A stretch of DNA of 38,634 bases from NCBI GenBank assembly GCA_944349925.1, contig CALVNT010000027.1:1-38634 (forward strand), in the 5' to 3' direction. Below the pieces are notes generated by a model. It made no database searches and was not told where the DNA came from. It worked only from the letters and a program-made list of their open reading frames with translations. The stretch comes from an uncultured Clostridia bacterium (GTDB lineage: Bacteria; Bacillota; Clostridia; Christensenellales; UBA1242). Both the position numbers and the translations under genes were made by a program. Each line of letters starts with the position of its first letter. Position 1 is the stretch's first letter. Of the stretch, positions 7,685 through 16,743 are shown one piece after another.

Positions 7685-9575
7685 TTTCCATCTCCTCCAT
7701 TTGCCAAATTACATATTGATTTCTATGCCAATCACCCGGCCAAGAACCACTTCCAGCATATTTAAAATCATTGAAATTTGGTGCTTTCAATATTTCGCTT
7801 TTTGGATTTTTTTGTATAAAATCATTTATTGCTGTCCAATTTGGTGAAATTCCACAAGTTACAACCTTTATAGGCTTTTGCGAGTTTTCTTTGTTATATT
7901 CTTCTACAAATGCTCTAACCCCCTCCATCGCTTTATCATATATCGCTTTGCGTTTATCATCTTCTCCTATATATTTTTTATTTACTTCAAAATCATTTAC
8001 AACAGCATAACCCTCTTTTCTATTCACATAGATTATTCCAAAAGAAATTATATTGTTATCAAAATCTCTAATTACCAAAGGTTGTATATCTGGGTGAATT
8101 ATCATCGCTCTCATCGCACCAGCTCCCGCTCCGTAAAGCGTTGCACAACAACTTGTCATACAACCCATCGAAAAGTTTGCAGGATCACTTTTTGAAAGAA
8201 CTTCGTATGTAAAAACTGAAGATGTATCTTCAATTTGGTCATATAATATTTCACTGCCATCTTTTAAAATTTGCTCTTTTAATAATCTTGTCCTTTCCCT
8301 ATACTCATCCAAACTTTTTATTCTATCTTGTTTTATAGGTTTCGATAAAATATCTTTTACCCCACTTTCTTCTCTTTCTCTATCTATTTCCTTAGCTTTG
8401 TCAAAATGCTTTTGCTCATATATATTATATTTAGAAATGCTTTCTGCAAGTTCTTTATCTCTTTGTGTTACAATGCCACTAAATCTTGTTTGAGCAAATT
8501 CTTTTTTAAGATATTCAACTGTTGGCACTCTCCAGTGCATTCTGTCAACACCATTTTCACTAGTTTCATAAACTAAAACTTTAAATCTATTTTCCTCCAT
8601 AGTAGGCAAAAGCGAATTATTTGATTGTTGAAGATCAAGTTCAGTCCTAAACTTAAACCAGTCATATATTCTAGGCAAAAGTTCAAGATTTTCTTTAATA
8701 TCAGACCAATTTGTTTTATTCATAACAAATTTAGCAAATTCTTGATTATATCCATCCATTTTAAGAGCCTGCAGGTTCATATGAAGCCATGATAAATTCA
8801 AATCGTCATGATTAAGAATCCCTTGCATAAAAGTATGCGCCATAGTAGAAACTGGCACTAGATTAGGTTGTCCATTTTTAAGTTTTCCAATCTCAACTTG
8901 CTTAGTTTTATCCTCTATCATTCCTATATTTACACATAGGTTAATAAACTCTTGAAGATTATCTTCACTTAGCCCTTTACTTTTTGCTAATTGATAAATT
9001 CTATTCATTTGCTTAAAATCTGCATTTGGATTATTTTTTATGTACTTAAATACCTCTGGTGTCAGTAAATCACCAGAAATATTAAAATTTTTATATTTTA
9101 CATTTTTTACAAGACTAAAAGCCCAATTTCCAATTTGAGTAACGCTATCAGGTATTGTAATATTAGTAAGGCTAGAGCAGTCAGAAAAAGCTCCTTTCCC
9201 AATTTGAGTGATGCTATCAGGCATTGTAATACTAGTTAGGCTTGAACAGCGCCAAAAAGCAAAATCTTTAATTTTAGTAACACCATTAGGTATTGTAATA
9301 TTTGTTAGACTAAAACAGTTATAAAAAGCATAATTTCCAATTTGAGTAACGCTAGCAGGAATTGTTATGTTAGTTAAACTAGAACACCACTGAAAAGCAA
9401 AATCTCCAATTTTAGTAATGCTATCAGGTATTCTAATATTAGTTAAATCGTCACAGTTATCAAAAGCAAAATCTCCAATTTGTTCGACACCTAGCCAAAA
9501 TTCATTAGGTCTTTCAGCTAAAATTTTCAAATCTTTTTTTGTAACTTTGATTAAAACGCCATTCTCAACTTTCAT
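7674..9575 (-). CDS. BspA-type leucine-rich-repeat protein with unknown C-terminal domain
   Basis: A 633-residue protein. Residues 33-147 hold five 23-residue repeats of the BspA/TpLRR (LRR_5) type, pattern IGxxAFxxCSSLTNITIPxS, and a sixth decayed copy follows. No signal peptide or anchor is present, so it should be cytosolic, unlike classical surface BspA. Residues about 165-460 are helical and charged. The C-terminal part (470-633) contains MGCMTSCCATLYGAGAGAM, then LVIRDFDNNIISFGIIYVNR and a helix-rich region ending NQYVIWQME. Similar C-terminal regions exist in gut Firmicutes proteins as an uncharacterised domain; the strand-strand-helix layout is loosely reminiscent of GNAT acyltransferases, but this is a guess. 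Cys472, 476 and 477 are candidates for a functional site. AGAGGT precedes the ATG. Confidence 0.8.
   Translation of the reverse strand: MKVENGVLIKVTKKDLKILAERPNEFWLGVEQIGDFAFDNCDDLTNIRIPDSITKIGDFAFQWCSSLTNITIPASVTQIGNYAFYNCFSLTNITIPNGVTKIKDFAFWRCSSLTSITMPDSITQIGKGAFSDCSSLTNITIPDSVTQIGNWAFSLVKNVKYKNFNISGDLLTPEVFKYIKNNPNADFKQMNRIYQLAKSKGLSEDNLQEFINLCVNIGMIEDKTKQVEIGKLKNGQPNLVPVSTMAHTFMQGILNHDDLNLSWLHMNLQALKMDGYNQEFAKFVMNKTNWSDIKENLELLPRIYDWFKFRTELDLQQSNNSLLPTMEENRFKVLVYETSENGVDRMHWRVPTVEYLKKEFAQTRFSGIVTQRDKELAESISKYNIYEQKHFDKAKEIDREREESGVKDILSKPIKQDRIKSLDEYRERTRLLKEQILKDGSEILYDQIEDTSSVFTYEVLSKSDPANFSMGCMTSCCATLYGAGAGAMRAMIIHPDIQPLVIRDFDNNIISFGIIYVNRKEGYAVVNDFEVNKKYIGEDDKRKAIYDKAMEGVRAFVEEYNKENSQKPIKVVTCGISPNWTAINDFIQKNPKSEILKAPNFNDFKYAGSGSWPGDWHRNQYVIWQMEEMENER
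9095..9479 (-). repeat. 69-bp coding repeats (LRR units)
   Basis: Five full copies and one decayed copy of a 69-bp unit encode the 23-residue leucine-rich repeats. The copies are still similar at DNA level, so recent duplication or copy-number change by recombination is likely. Confidence 0.8.
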
Positions 9576-9598
9576 AAATTACCTCTTAAAAATCCCAT

Positions 9599-9639
9599 AA
9601 AAAAATGGTAAAATAATCATTCTTTATCATTTTACCATT
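9599..9639 (-). terminator. terminator-like hairpin between pepF and the LRR gene
   Basis: An 11-bp perfect stem pairs 9604-9614 (AATGGTAAAAT) with 9629-9639 and is followed on the minus strand by seven Ts (9605-9599). It could end pepF transcription. It lies only about 15 nt before the LRR ribosome binding site, so it could also act as a leader attenuator for that gene. Confidence 0.6.
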
Positions 9640-9746
9640 ATTACTAAAAATTGTCAATTTCAATTTTTCGGGGTAGATTCATTATTTTTCATAACCTTAA
9701 GTCTTTATTTAAAGTTTGTAATATAAAAATAATTTAAAATATAATT

Positions 9747-11522
9747 TTATTTTCTTTTACTTTCTTTTTCCCAAGCGTTCATAATTTCTTTTAAATATCC
9801 AAAAGCGACATCGTAAGCTTTCCCACTTTCAAGGTCACAATTAGATTTTTTCAGGATATTTATAGGCGTATCGCTACAACCTGCTGATAAAAACCTATAA
9901 TAATTTTCAACTGCATTTTTTTCACCGCTCAAAATATTTTGTGCAAAGTTTATAGCACACACAAGACCTGTAGCATATTTGTATACATAAAATTCAGTAA
10001 AAAAATGTGGAATTCTTGCCCATTCATAAGCAATTTCTTTTACAAGTTTGACTTTGCCAAAATATTTTTTACATAAGTCATAATAATGATTGCAAAGCAA
10101 ATCTTTAGTGAGAGGTTTTTCTTCCTCTTGCATTTTATGAATATCAGCCTCAAACTCTGAAAACATGGTTTGACGGAAAATAGTTGCCTTTACATTATCA
10201 AAAAGCTTGTTGTAAAGAGCAAATTTATTGTTGCCTTTTTCATTTTTTAACAAATATGAAAGAAGCAACATTTCGTTTGTAGTGCTTGCAATTTCAGCAA
10301 GAAAAATAGTATAACCTGCCATTGCTCTAGGTTGATTTTTATTTGAGTAGTAGGTATGCATAGCATGCCCAAGTTCATGTGCTAAAGTAAATATAGATTC
10401 AAGGTCATTTTCGTAGTTGCAAAGCACAAATGGGTGTTTGCCATAAATTGCATTTTCATATGCACCTGTGCGTTTATTTTTATTTGGGTAAACATCTATC
10501 CAGCGCTCATCTTTGGCTTTTTGCAAAAGCGAAACATACTCTTCTCCTAAAGGCGCTAAAGCTTTTTTCAAAAGTTCAATCGCTTCATCGTAAGAATATT
10601 TTTTTTCTTTAGCTCCTGGCAAGTTCGCCATATGGTCATAAATATAAAAATCTTTTAATCCTAATATTTGTTTTTTTAGTTTAAAGTATCTAAAAAGTAA
10701 AAGCAAATTTTCATTAACTTTATCAATTAAAGTGTTATAAACTTTCTCATCTACTTCTTCGTCAAACAGTGCCTCATCAAGAGAAGAAGAATACTTTCTT
10801 TCTTTAGCAAAATAGCAATCACATTTTACTTTATTTATATAGTTTTCTGCAAAAGTGTTTATAAATTTCCCAAATTGTCCGTTATAAAAACATAGAGCAT
10901 TTTTTCTAAGAACCCTGTCATTGCTCCTTATAAGTAAAGAGTAAGAAGAATGATTAAGTTTATGGTTTTTGCCTTTGCTATCTAATATATCTGGAAATTT
11001 TAAATCTACATCGCTAAGATTTCTCATAACCGCAGAATAACCAAAAAAATTCATGCCTGAAAGCAACTTTTCTTGGTCATCAGTCAAAACATGTTTTTTG
11101 GACTTTTTTATCATTTGAAAATCGCGCTTATACTCTGCAAATTTTTGGTCGTTTATAATATCATCTAAAATTTTATCACTTAGTTTGTGTAATTGAGTTG
11201 ACAAAGGAGAATTTGTGATAGAAAATTTTTGATAAATATTTTCCATTTTTTGATACAGAATGTTGCTATTGTCGTTATCAAGTTGCTCATCTTTTTTTAA
11301 GCAAATATATAATATTGCTTTATCAAAAACATCATCGATTTTTTCTGAAAATTTTAAATAGTCCCAAATACTTTCTTTTGTAGTCAACTTGCCGGTAAAT
11401 TTTTCTAGCTGCTTAATCATTTGTTCGGTTTGGCTCAAATATTTTTCAAATTCGCCGTCATCTTTACAAAGACAAGATTTATCCCATTTATAAATTTCTG
11501 CAATTTGACTTCTTTTTTTCAT
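9747..11522 (-). CDS. pepF: oligoendopeptidase F, M3 metallopeptidase
   Basis: A 591-residue cytosolic zinc peptidase (usual size about 600) that cleaves short oligopeptides. The active site is HELGHAMH, with His382 and His386 as zinc ligands and Glu383 as general base; IFTLAHELGHAMHTYYS is the standard M3B context. The second-helix glutamate is in LAEIASTTNEMLL, another conserved segment. The N-terminal half is helical, as in the family. GAGGT precedes the ATG. It is 31 nt downstream of the pseudouridine synthase gene and probably co-transcribed with it. Confidence 0.95.
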   Translation of the reverse strand: MKKRSQIAEIYKWDKSCLCKDDGEFEKYLSQTEQMIKQLEKFTGKLTTKESIWDYLKFSEKIDDVFDKAILYICLKKDEQLDNDNSNILYQKMENIYQKFSITNSPLSTQLHKLSDKILDDIINDQKFAEYKRDFQMIKKSKKHVLTDDQEKLLSGMNFFGYSAVMRNLSDVDLKFPDILDSKGKNHKLNHSSYSLLIRSNDRVLRKNALCFYNGQFGKFINTFAENYINKVKCDCYFAKERKYSSSLDEALFDEEVDEKVYNTLIDKVNENLLLLFRYFKLKKQILGLKDFYIYDHMANLPGAKEKKYSYDEAIELLKKALAPLGEEYVSLLQKAKDERWIDVYPNKNKRTGAYENAIYGKHPFVLCNYENDLESIFTLAHELGHAMHTYYSNKNQPRAMAGYTIFLAEIASTTNEMLLLSYLLKNEKGNNKFALYNKLFDNVKATIFRQTMFSEFEADIHKMQEEEKPLTKDLLCNHYYDLCKKYFGKVKLVKEIAYEWARIPHFFTEFYVYKYATGLVCAINFAQNILSGEKNAVENYYRFLSAGCSDTPINILKKSNCDLESGKAYDVAFGYLKEIMNAWEKESKRK

Positions 11523-11553
11523 AAAAACCTCATTTTTACTAAAATTTTTCTTA

Positions 11554-12252
11554 TTATCTTAAAAAATACTTATCTAAATAAAATTTTTTCCAAGGATTGC
11601 TATCTTTATCAGGTGGAGCAACAAAAATCATTTTCTGTTTAGTTGTTGGGTGCTCAAATTCAATTCTACCAGCCCATAAAGCGAGATTAACTTTTTCCCC
11701 AGCAGTATTTTTTCCATATTTTTTATCCCCAACAAGTGGACAATTTATCCCTGCAAATTGAACTCTTATTTGATGAGAACGCCCCGTAATAAGTTCCACT
11801 TGGCAAAGATTTTCATCATTTTCGGTTTGTAAAACTTTATATTTTAATTGTGCTTTTTTGGCTCCAATTTCACTCATTGGCACAATTTTTACTATATTTT
11901 GTTTTTCATCTTTCTTTAAATAATTAACAAGCACTCCATCTTTTTCTTTAAGAGTCCCCTTGCAAACACAGAAATAAGTTTTTTTCATGGTGTTGTTTTT
12001 AATTTGTTCACTAAGCCTAGATGCAGATTTTGAATTTCGTGCAAAAATCATAATACCACCTGTTGGTCTATCTAATCTATGAACAAGTCCGATAAAAGCT
12101 TCTCCCGGTTTATTATATTTTTCTTTTACATAACTTTTGATTAAAGACAACATATCTTCATCACCCGATTCGTCTTGTTGAGAAGGAATGTTGTGTGGTT
12201 TGATTACAACAACAATTTGATTATCTTCATATAAAACATTTAAATTTTTCAT
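11554..12252 (-). CDS. RluA-family pseudouridine synthase
   Basis: A 232-residue enzyme that isomerises uridine in rRNA or tRNA. The catalytic motif is GLVHRLDRPTGGIM with Asp61 as the nucleophilic aspartate, and the C-terminal GRSHQIRVQFAGINCPLVGD motif is characteristic of RluA/RluC/RluD-type enzymes. There is no N-terminal S4 RNA-binding domain, so it is the short form (like RluA or YhcT). The target uridine cannot be inferred. AAAGGA precedes the ATG, and the gene follows the methyltransferase by 11 nt, suggesting a small RNA-modification operon. Confidence 0.93.
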   Translation of the reverse strand: MKNLNVLYEDNQIVVVIKPHNIPSQQDESGDEDMLSLIKSYVKEKYNKPGEAFIGLVHRLDRPTGGIMIFARNSKSASRLSEQIKNNTMKKTYFCVCKGTLKEKDGVLVNYLKKDEKQNIVKIVPMSEIGAKKAQLKYKVLQTENDENLCQVELITGRSHQIRVQFAGINCPLVGDKKYGKNTAGEKVNLALWAGRIEFEHPTTKQKMIFVAPPDKDSNPWKKFYLDKYFLR

Positions 12253-12263
12253 AATTTATCCTT

Positions 12264-13112
12264 TTATTTCCAAACTTTAAGTCCTCTTGCTCCACAAGGC
12301 AAAACAAGCCCGTCTTGGCAAGGAAGACCAATTTCATCAGCGTCAATATTTCCTTCACCAAAACAAAGAGAAAGAACATTTTTAAGCACACATGGTTGCA
12401 AGCCTGTAGTATAAGAAGAAATGAGAACAAATAGCGGGTTTTCTGATAAAACTTGTTTGCAGAGCATAACAAAATCAAACAAATCATCTTCAAGTTTCCA
12501 CATTTCTCCATTAGTCCCTCTTCCATAACTAGGAGGATCCATAATAATGGCATCATATTTATTTCCACGCCTTATTTCTCTTTCGATGAATTTTTTGCAA
12601 TCATCTATTAAAAATCTTATTTCGTTGGCGTTGTTTATTTTTGCGTTTTCTTTTGCTCTCTCTACCATACCTTTGCTCGCATCAACATGAGTGACTTTAG
12701 CTCCAGCTTTTGAGGCAACCACACTAGCAGCACCAGAGTAAGCAAATAGATTTAAAACCTTTATTTGCCTATTTGCATTTTTAATAAGGTTTGTAATATC
12801 TTGCCAATTAACAGCTTGTTCAGGAAAAATACCCGTATGTTTAAATCCCATAGGTTTTACTAAAAATTTTATTTCTTGCCAAGAAATTATCCACTGCTCT
12901 GGCAAAGATTTATTAAAATGCCACTGACCACCACCTGAATTGTTTCTTCTATAAACAGCATCAACAGCATGCAATTTTTCAAGAGGAAGATGAGCTTTCC
13001 AAATAACTTGAGGGTCTGGTCTTATAAGAAAAAAATCTCCCCATTTTTCTAATTTCTCACCATTACTTGTAGAAATAACTTGATAATCCAACCAATTTTG
13101 AGCAACTTTCAT
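12264..13112 (-). CDS. class I SAM methyltransferase, RlmI/RlmL-like
   Basis: The start is placed at 13112 (MKVAQNWLDY, 282 residues) because AAAGGA lies just upstream; an in-frame ATG nine codons earlier has no such site and falls next to the terminator. The Rossmann motif is VLNLFAYSGAASVVASKAGA, then the acidic residue in THVDASKGMVERAKENAKIN, and the catalytic-type IIMDPPSYGRG (D-P-P-S-Y). This pattern belongs to the SAM-dependent rRNA methyltransferases related to RlmI/RlmK and the Methyltrans_SAM family, which modify 23S rRNA. The PUA domain of RlmI is absent. The D-P-P-S-Y motif is compatible with base methylation of RNA, but the target is not determinable. Confidence 0.85.
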   Translation of the reverse strand: MKVAQNWLDYQVISTSNGEKLEKWGDFFLIRPDPQVIWKAHLPLEKLHAVDAVYRRNNSGGGQWHFNKSLPEQWIISWQEIKFLVKPMGFKHTGIFPEQAVNWQDITNLIKNANRQIKVLNLFAYSGAASVVASKAGAKVTHVDASKGMVERAKENAKINNANEIRFLIDDCKKFIEREIRRGNKYDAIIMDPPSYGRGTNGEMWKLEDDLFDFVMLCKQVLSENPLFVLISSYTTGLQPCVLKNVLSLCFGEGNIDADEIGLPCQDGLVLPCGARGLKVWK

Positions 13113-13137
13113 AAAAAATCCTTTTGATAAGTATAGC

Positions 13138-13174
13138 AAAAAGGCAACCTTAAATCAAGCGATAAAGTTGCCTT
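13138..13174 (-). terminator. rho-independent terminator of ileS
   Basis: AAGGCAAC at 13141-13148 pairs with GTTGCCTT at 13167-13174, extended by A-T pairs. On the minus strand a run of Ts follows (13142-13138). It separates ileS from the downstream methyltransferase gene. Confidence 0.85.
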
Positions 13175-13277
13175 CTAAAAATTTTTAATAAAATTCATAA
13201 AAATTTAAAAATAAATATAAGTCTTAAATAAATACAAAATAAATTTGTTAAAATTCTTATTAAAACTTTGTGAAAAA

Positions 13278-16200
13278 TTAAACTTTAGAGATTTTGATAA
13301 TTAAAGATTTGTCTCCAATTTGAAGCGAAACAGAAAATTCTCCGTCTTCTCCTTCACATATATTGTCAGCAAGAAGAGTTTTTTGTAAACTATTGTTATT
13401 TTTTTGCACTAGCGAGATATACTCTTTATCACCAGAAAGCTGAATTGTAATATGGTCAGTTACGTTTAAACCACTGTCCTTTCTTAAATTTTGAACTTTG
13501 CTTACAAATTCACTAACAAGTCCTTTATCAATCAAGTCTTGTGTTAAAGTTGTATCTAGAACAATAGTGATTTTGCCGTTTGTTGAAGATGAATATCCTT
13601 CTTTATTAACCAAAGTGATAAGCAAGTCGTCTTTACTTATTTGCACATCTTGCCCGTCTATATCAAGATTTAGAACATTTCCATCTTTAACTTTAGAAAC
13701 AACTTCATTTGCATTACAATTTTCTAAATATTGTTTGATTTTTCCAAGCAACTTGCCATATTTTGGACCTAAAGTTTTAAGTTGTGGTTTTAAAGAATAA
13801 GAAACAAACTCATCTGCATCGTGCAAAATTTCTAGATTTTCAACATTGAGTTCGTCTTCAATAAGATTTTGTAACTCTTCGTCAAGATCTAATTTTTCAG
13901 CCACACAAATAATAACTTTTGACAATGGTTGTCGATTTTTTACACCGCTTGAATTTCTGCAAATCCTGCCGTTTTCAACTATTTCAAGAACCTTATCCAT
14001 ACCTTCATTTAAAGAAGTATCAATCATCTTTTCATCAGCACAAGGGAAAGAGCAGAAATGAACGCTTTCAGGAGCATTTTTATCAAGATTTCTTACTAAA
14101 TTTTGATAAATTTCTTCAGAAATATAAGGGACAAAAGGAGCAATAAGTTTGCTAAGACCAACCAAAACCTCATACAAAGTTTTATAAGCGGCGATTTTGT
14201 CATCACTTTCTTCACTGCCCCAGAATCTTTCTCTAGATCTGCGGATATACCAGTTTGAAAGTTTATCTACAAATGCGCTGATTTCTTTAGCAGGCGTTTG
14301 CATATCATATTTTTCAAGAGAACTATCCACGATTTTAATAAGAGCATTAAAATCAGATAGCAACCATTTATCTAAGAAAGAAAGTTTACAGTCTTTTAAG
14401 TTATATTTTGTAGGGTCAATCTTATCTATTTCAGCATATAATACATAGAAATAATAAACATTCCATAGAGTTCCCATAAACTTTCTTTGAAGATCAACTA
14501 AATTTTCTTCAATAAAAGGCAAGCCTTGAGCAGGATTGCAACTCGAGAAGAAATACCATCTCACTCCATCAGCGCCATATTTGTTTAAAACGTCCCAAGG
14601 ATCAACTCCATTTTTAAGACTCTTGCTCATTTTAAGACCATGTTTATCAAGCACTAATCCTAAAACATTGCAAGCCTTATATGGAGATTTTCCAAAAACT
14701 GCTGTGTTTACCGTTAAAAGCGTATAGAACCAACCTCTTGTTTGGTCAATCGCCTCACTTATATAATCAGCAACAAAAGCTTTTTCAAAAATCTCTTTAT
14801 TTTCAAAAGGATAATGATATTGAGCAAAAGGCATAGCTCCACTATCAAACCAACAATCCATAACTTCTGGAGTTCTTTTCATTGTTTTTCCACAAACTGG
14901 ACAAGCAAAAGTTAATTTATCTAAAGTTGGTTTATGAAGGTCTATATCTCCCTCTACCCAGGTTAGATCTCGCAGTTCTTGAACCGAACCAATCACATGA
15001 ATATGTCCTTCATCGCAAACCCAGAAAGGTAAAGGTGTTCCCCAGAAACGATTTCTTGAAATATTCCAGTCAATATTATTAGCAAGGAAATTACCCATTC
15101 TTCCATTTTTGATGTGGTCAGGAATCCAATTTATAGTTTGGTTGTTGTTGACTAACTGATCTTTTATTGCCGTTGTTTTTACAAACCAAGCATCTTGAGC
15201 ATAATAAAGCAACGGACTTTTACAACGCCAGCAATGAGGATAAGAATGCTCAAAAGGCAGAACCTTAAAGAGTTTATCTTCGTTTTTTAATTTTTCTATA
15301 ACCTTTTTGTCTGCATCTTTAACAAACATACCAGCGAAATCGGTTTCGTCAGACATATTGCCGTATTTATCAACAAGTTGAACAAAATCGATATTGTATT
15401 TTTTGCCAACCTTGGCATCATCTTCACCAAAAGCAGGCGCAATATGAACAATACCTGTCCCATCTTCAGTTGTTACATACTCATCAACAGTAACAAAATA
15501 GCCATTTTTAACTTGATCTTTTACATAATCAAAAAGTGGCTGATATTTATATCCTTCAAATTCTTTGCCCAATTTTTTATAAACAACGCTATAACTATTT
15601 TCTTCAAACAATGAAGGAACAAGTTTTTCAAGCAAAATGTAGTTTTTGCCATCACATTGAATTTTAACATAAGTTTCATTTGGGTTCATACAAAGGGCAA
15701 CATTTGAAGGTAAAGTCCAAGGAGTTGTTGTCCAGACCAAAAAATAGGTATTTTCTTCTTGAGAGGATTTAAACTTAACAAAAACAGAGTTTTCTTTTAA
15801 TATTTTATAGTTATCTCCATTTTCAAGCTCCGCTTTTGAAAGAGATGTTCCACAACGAGGACAATAAGGAACAACCTTATGTCCTTTGTAAATAAGACCT
15901 TTATCATACATTTGTTTTAGAGCCCAAAAAACACTTTCGATATAACTATTTTGATAAGTTATATAAGGGTGCTCCATATCTACCCAGTAAGCGATTTTGT
16001 TTGTCAAATCTTCCCACATAGATTTGTATTGCCACACAGAATTTTTGCAAAGATCAATAAATTTATCAACTCCGTATTTTTCGATATCTTTTTTTCCATT
16101 AAATCCTAAGCTTTTTTCAACTTCGACTTCAACAGGGAGTCCATGAGTATCCCAACCGGCCTTACGAAAAATATAATAACCTTTCATGGCTTTAAATCTA

Positions 16201-16409
16201 GGAATAACATCTTTCATTGCCCTAGTGAGCACATGACCAATATGTGGCTTACCATTAGCTGTAGGTGGGCCATCATGCAAAACAAAATAGTTTTGCGAAT
16301 TTTCATTTTGTTTTAGCGCTTTTTTTATAATGTTGTTTTCTTCCCAAAATTTATAAATCTTTTTTTCATTTGCGACAAAGTCAAGCTTGCTTTCTACTTT
16401 ACTATACAT
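13278..16409 (-). CDS. ileS: isoleucyl-tRNA synthetase
   Basis: A 1043-residue class I synthetase charging tRNA-Ile. The ATP-binding motif is PPTANGKPHIGH (HIGH = residues 56-59) and the KMSKS loop is at 593-597 (LKMSKSLKN). The editing (CP1) insertion includes VWTTTPWTLPSN, and the zinc-like site YCPRCGTSLSKAE is present, as is FACPVCGKTMKRTPEVMDCW. The length over 1000 and the motif spacing (AGWDTHGLPVEVEVEKSLG; AIDQTRGWFYTLL) point to the eukaryote-like type 2 form (IleS2), which is known for low mupirocin sensitivity. AGGAGG precedes the ATG by 5 nt. Upstream lies a T-box leader with an ATC specifier, and a terminator follows the stop. Confidence 0.97.
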   Translation of the reverse strand: MYSKVESKLDFVANEKKIYKFWEENNIIKKALKQNENSQNYFVLHDGPPTANGKPHIGHVLTRAMKDVIPRFKAMKGYYIFRKAGWDTHGLPVEVEVEKSLGFNGKKDIEKYGVDKFIDLCKNSVWQYKSMWEDLTNKIAYWVDMEHPYITYQNSYIESVFWALKQMYDKGLIYKGHKVVPYCPRCGTSLSKAELENGDNYKILKENSVFVKFKSSQEENTYFLVWTTTPWTLPSNVALCMNPNETYVKIQCDGKNYILLEKLVPSLFEENSYSVVYKKLGKEFEGYKYQPLFDYVKDQVKNGYFVTVDEYVTTEDGTGIVHIAPAFGEDDAKVGKKYNIDFVQLVDKYGNMSDETDFAGMFVKDADKKVIEKLKNEDKLFKVLPFEHSYPHCWRCKSPLLYYAQDAWFVKTTAIKDQLVNNNQTINWIPDHIKNGRMGNFLANNIDWNISRNRFWGTPLPFWVCDEGHIHVIGSVQELRDLTWVEGDIDLHKPTLDKLTFACPVCGKTMKRTPEVMDCWFDSGAMPFAQYHYPFENKEIFEKAFVADYISEAIDQTRGWFYTLLTVNTAVFGKSPYKACNVLGLVLDKHGLKMSKSLKNGVDPWDVLNKYGADGVRWYFFSSCNPAQGLPFIEENLVDLQRKFMGTLWNVYYFYVLYAEIDKIDPTKYNLKDCKLSFLDKWLLSDFNALIKIVDSSLEKYDMQTPAKEISAFVDKLSNWYIRRSRERFWGSEESDDKIAAYKTLYEVLVGLSKLIAPFVPYISEEIYQNLVRNLDKNAPESVHFCSFPCADEKMIDTSLNEGMDKVLEIVENGRICRNSSGVKNRQPLSKVIICVAEKLDLDEELQNLIEDELNVENLEILHDADEFVSYSLKPQLKTLGPKYGKLLGKIKQYLENCNANEVVSKVKDGNVLNLDIDGQDVQISKDDLLITLVNKEGYSSSTNGKITIVLDTTLTQDLIDKGLVSEFVSKVQNLRKDSGLNVTDHITIQLSGDKEYISLVQKNNNSLQKTLLADNICEGEDGEFSVSLQIGDKSLIIKISKV

Positions 16410-16424
16410 TTAAACCTCCTAAGA

Positions 16425-16690
16425 TAAACAAAAAAGCCTAAAAAGCCACAAGAGCCTCATAGGCAATAAACCACTTGTTTAGCTTTTTGCAGGCAAACAC
16501 CCGCTCCTTCTATAACGGGAAGACCCGGCAAAATTTACTAAGAAAGTTTCATAAAAGAAACATCTTTTCAAAATTACAGCTCCAAAAGTGATAACTTTCT
16601 AGTTTCTCATGCTTTTTTCCACCACACAAAAGCTCTCTTTATCAAGAAAATCTAAAAAGTGTTGTCTTTTATCAACGCCTTTTACTAATG
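16425..16690 (-). promoter_or_regulatory. T-box riboswitch of ileS, Ile (ATC) specifier
   Basis: The ileS leader carries stem I landmarks on the minus strand: AGAGAGCT (16638-16631), then the specifier loop with codon ATC at 16592-16590 followed by ACTTTTGGAGCT (GGAGCT at 16583-16578). Near the gene, AAGTGGTTTATTGCC contains the TGG bulge (16474-16471) that pairs with the free NCCA end of uncharged tRNA, and GCCT...AGGC plus CAAG...CTTG build the antiterminator. The competing terminator pairs GCCTA with TAGGC and ends in TTTTTT (about 16428-16423). Uncharged tRNA-Ile should therefore allow transcription of ileS. Assigned from conserved T-box elements; the exact ends are approximate. Confidence 0.9.
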
Positions 16691-16691
16691 C

Positions 16692-16722
16692 ATATTAAAA
16701 CACATTGAGCGAAAATTGTCAA
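16692..16722 (-). promoter_or_regulatory. promoter of the ileS T-box leader
   Basis: TTGACA (16722-16717) is a perfect -35. The -10 is either TTTAAT with a 17-bp spacer or TAATAT (16697-16692) with 19 bp. It starts the T-box transcript about 280 nt upstream of ileS. Confidence 0.7.
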
Positions 16723-16743
16723 GCAAAATGTAATGATATTTAA

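Noticed and set aside
9095..9479. Non-coding direct repeat array
   Set aside because: The 69-bp period is in frame and encodes canonical 23-residue leucine-rich repeats.
13113..13139. Longer methyltransferase start at 13139
   Set aside because: The extra nine codons overlap the ileS terminator T-run and have no ribosome site, while AAAGGA precedes the ATG at 13112.
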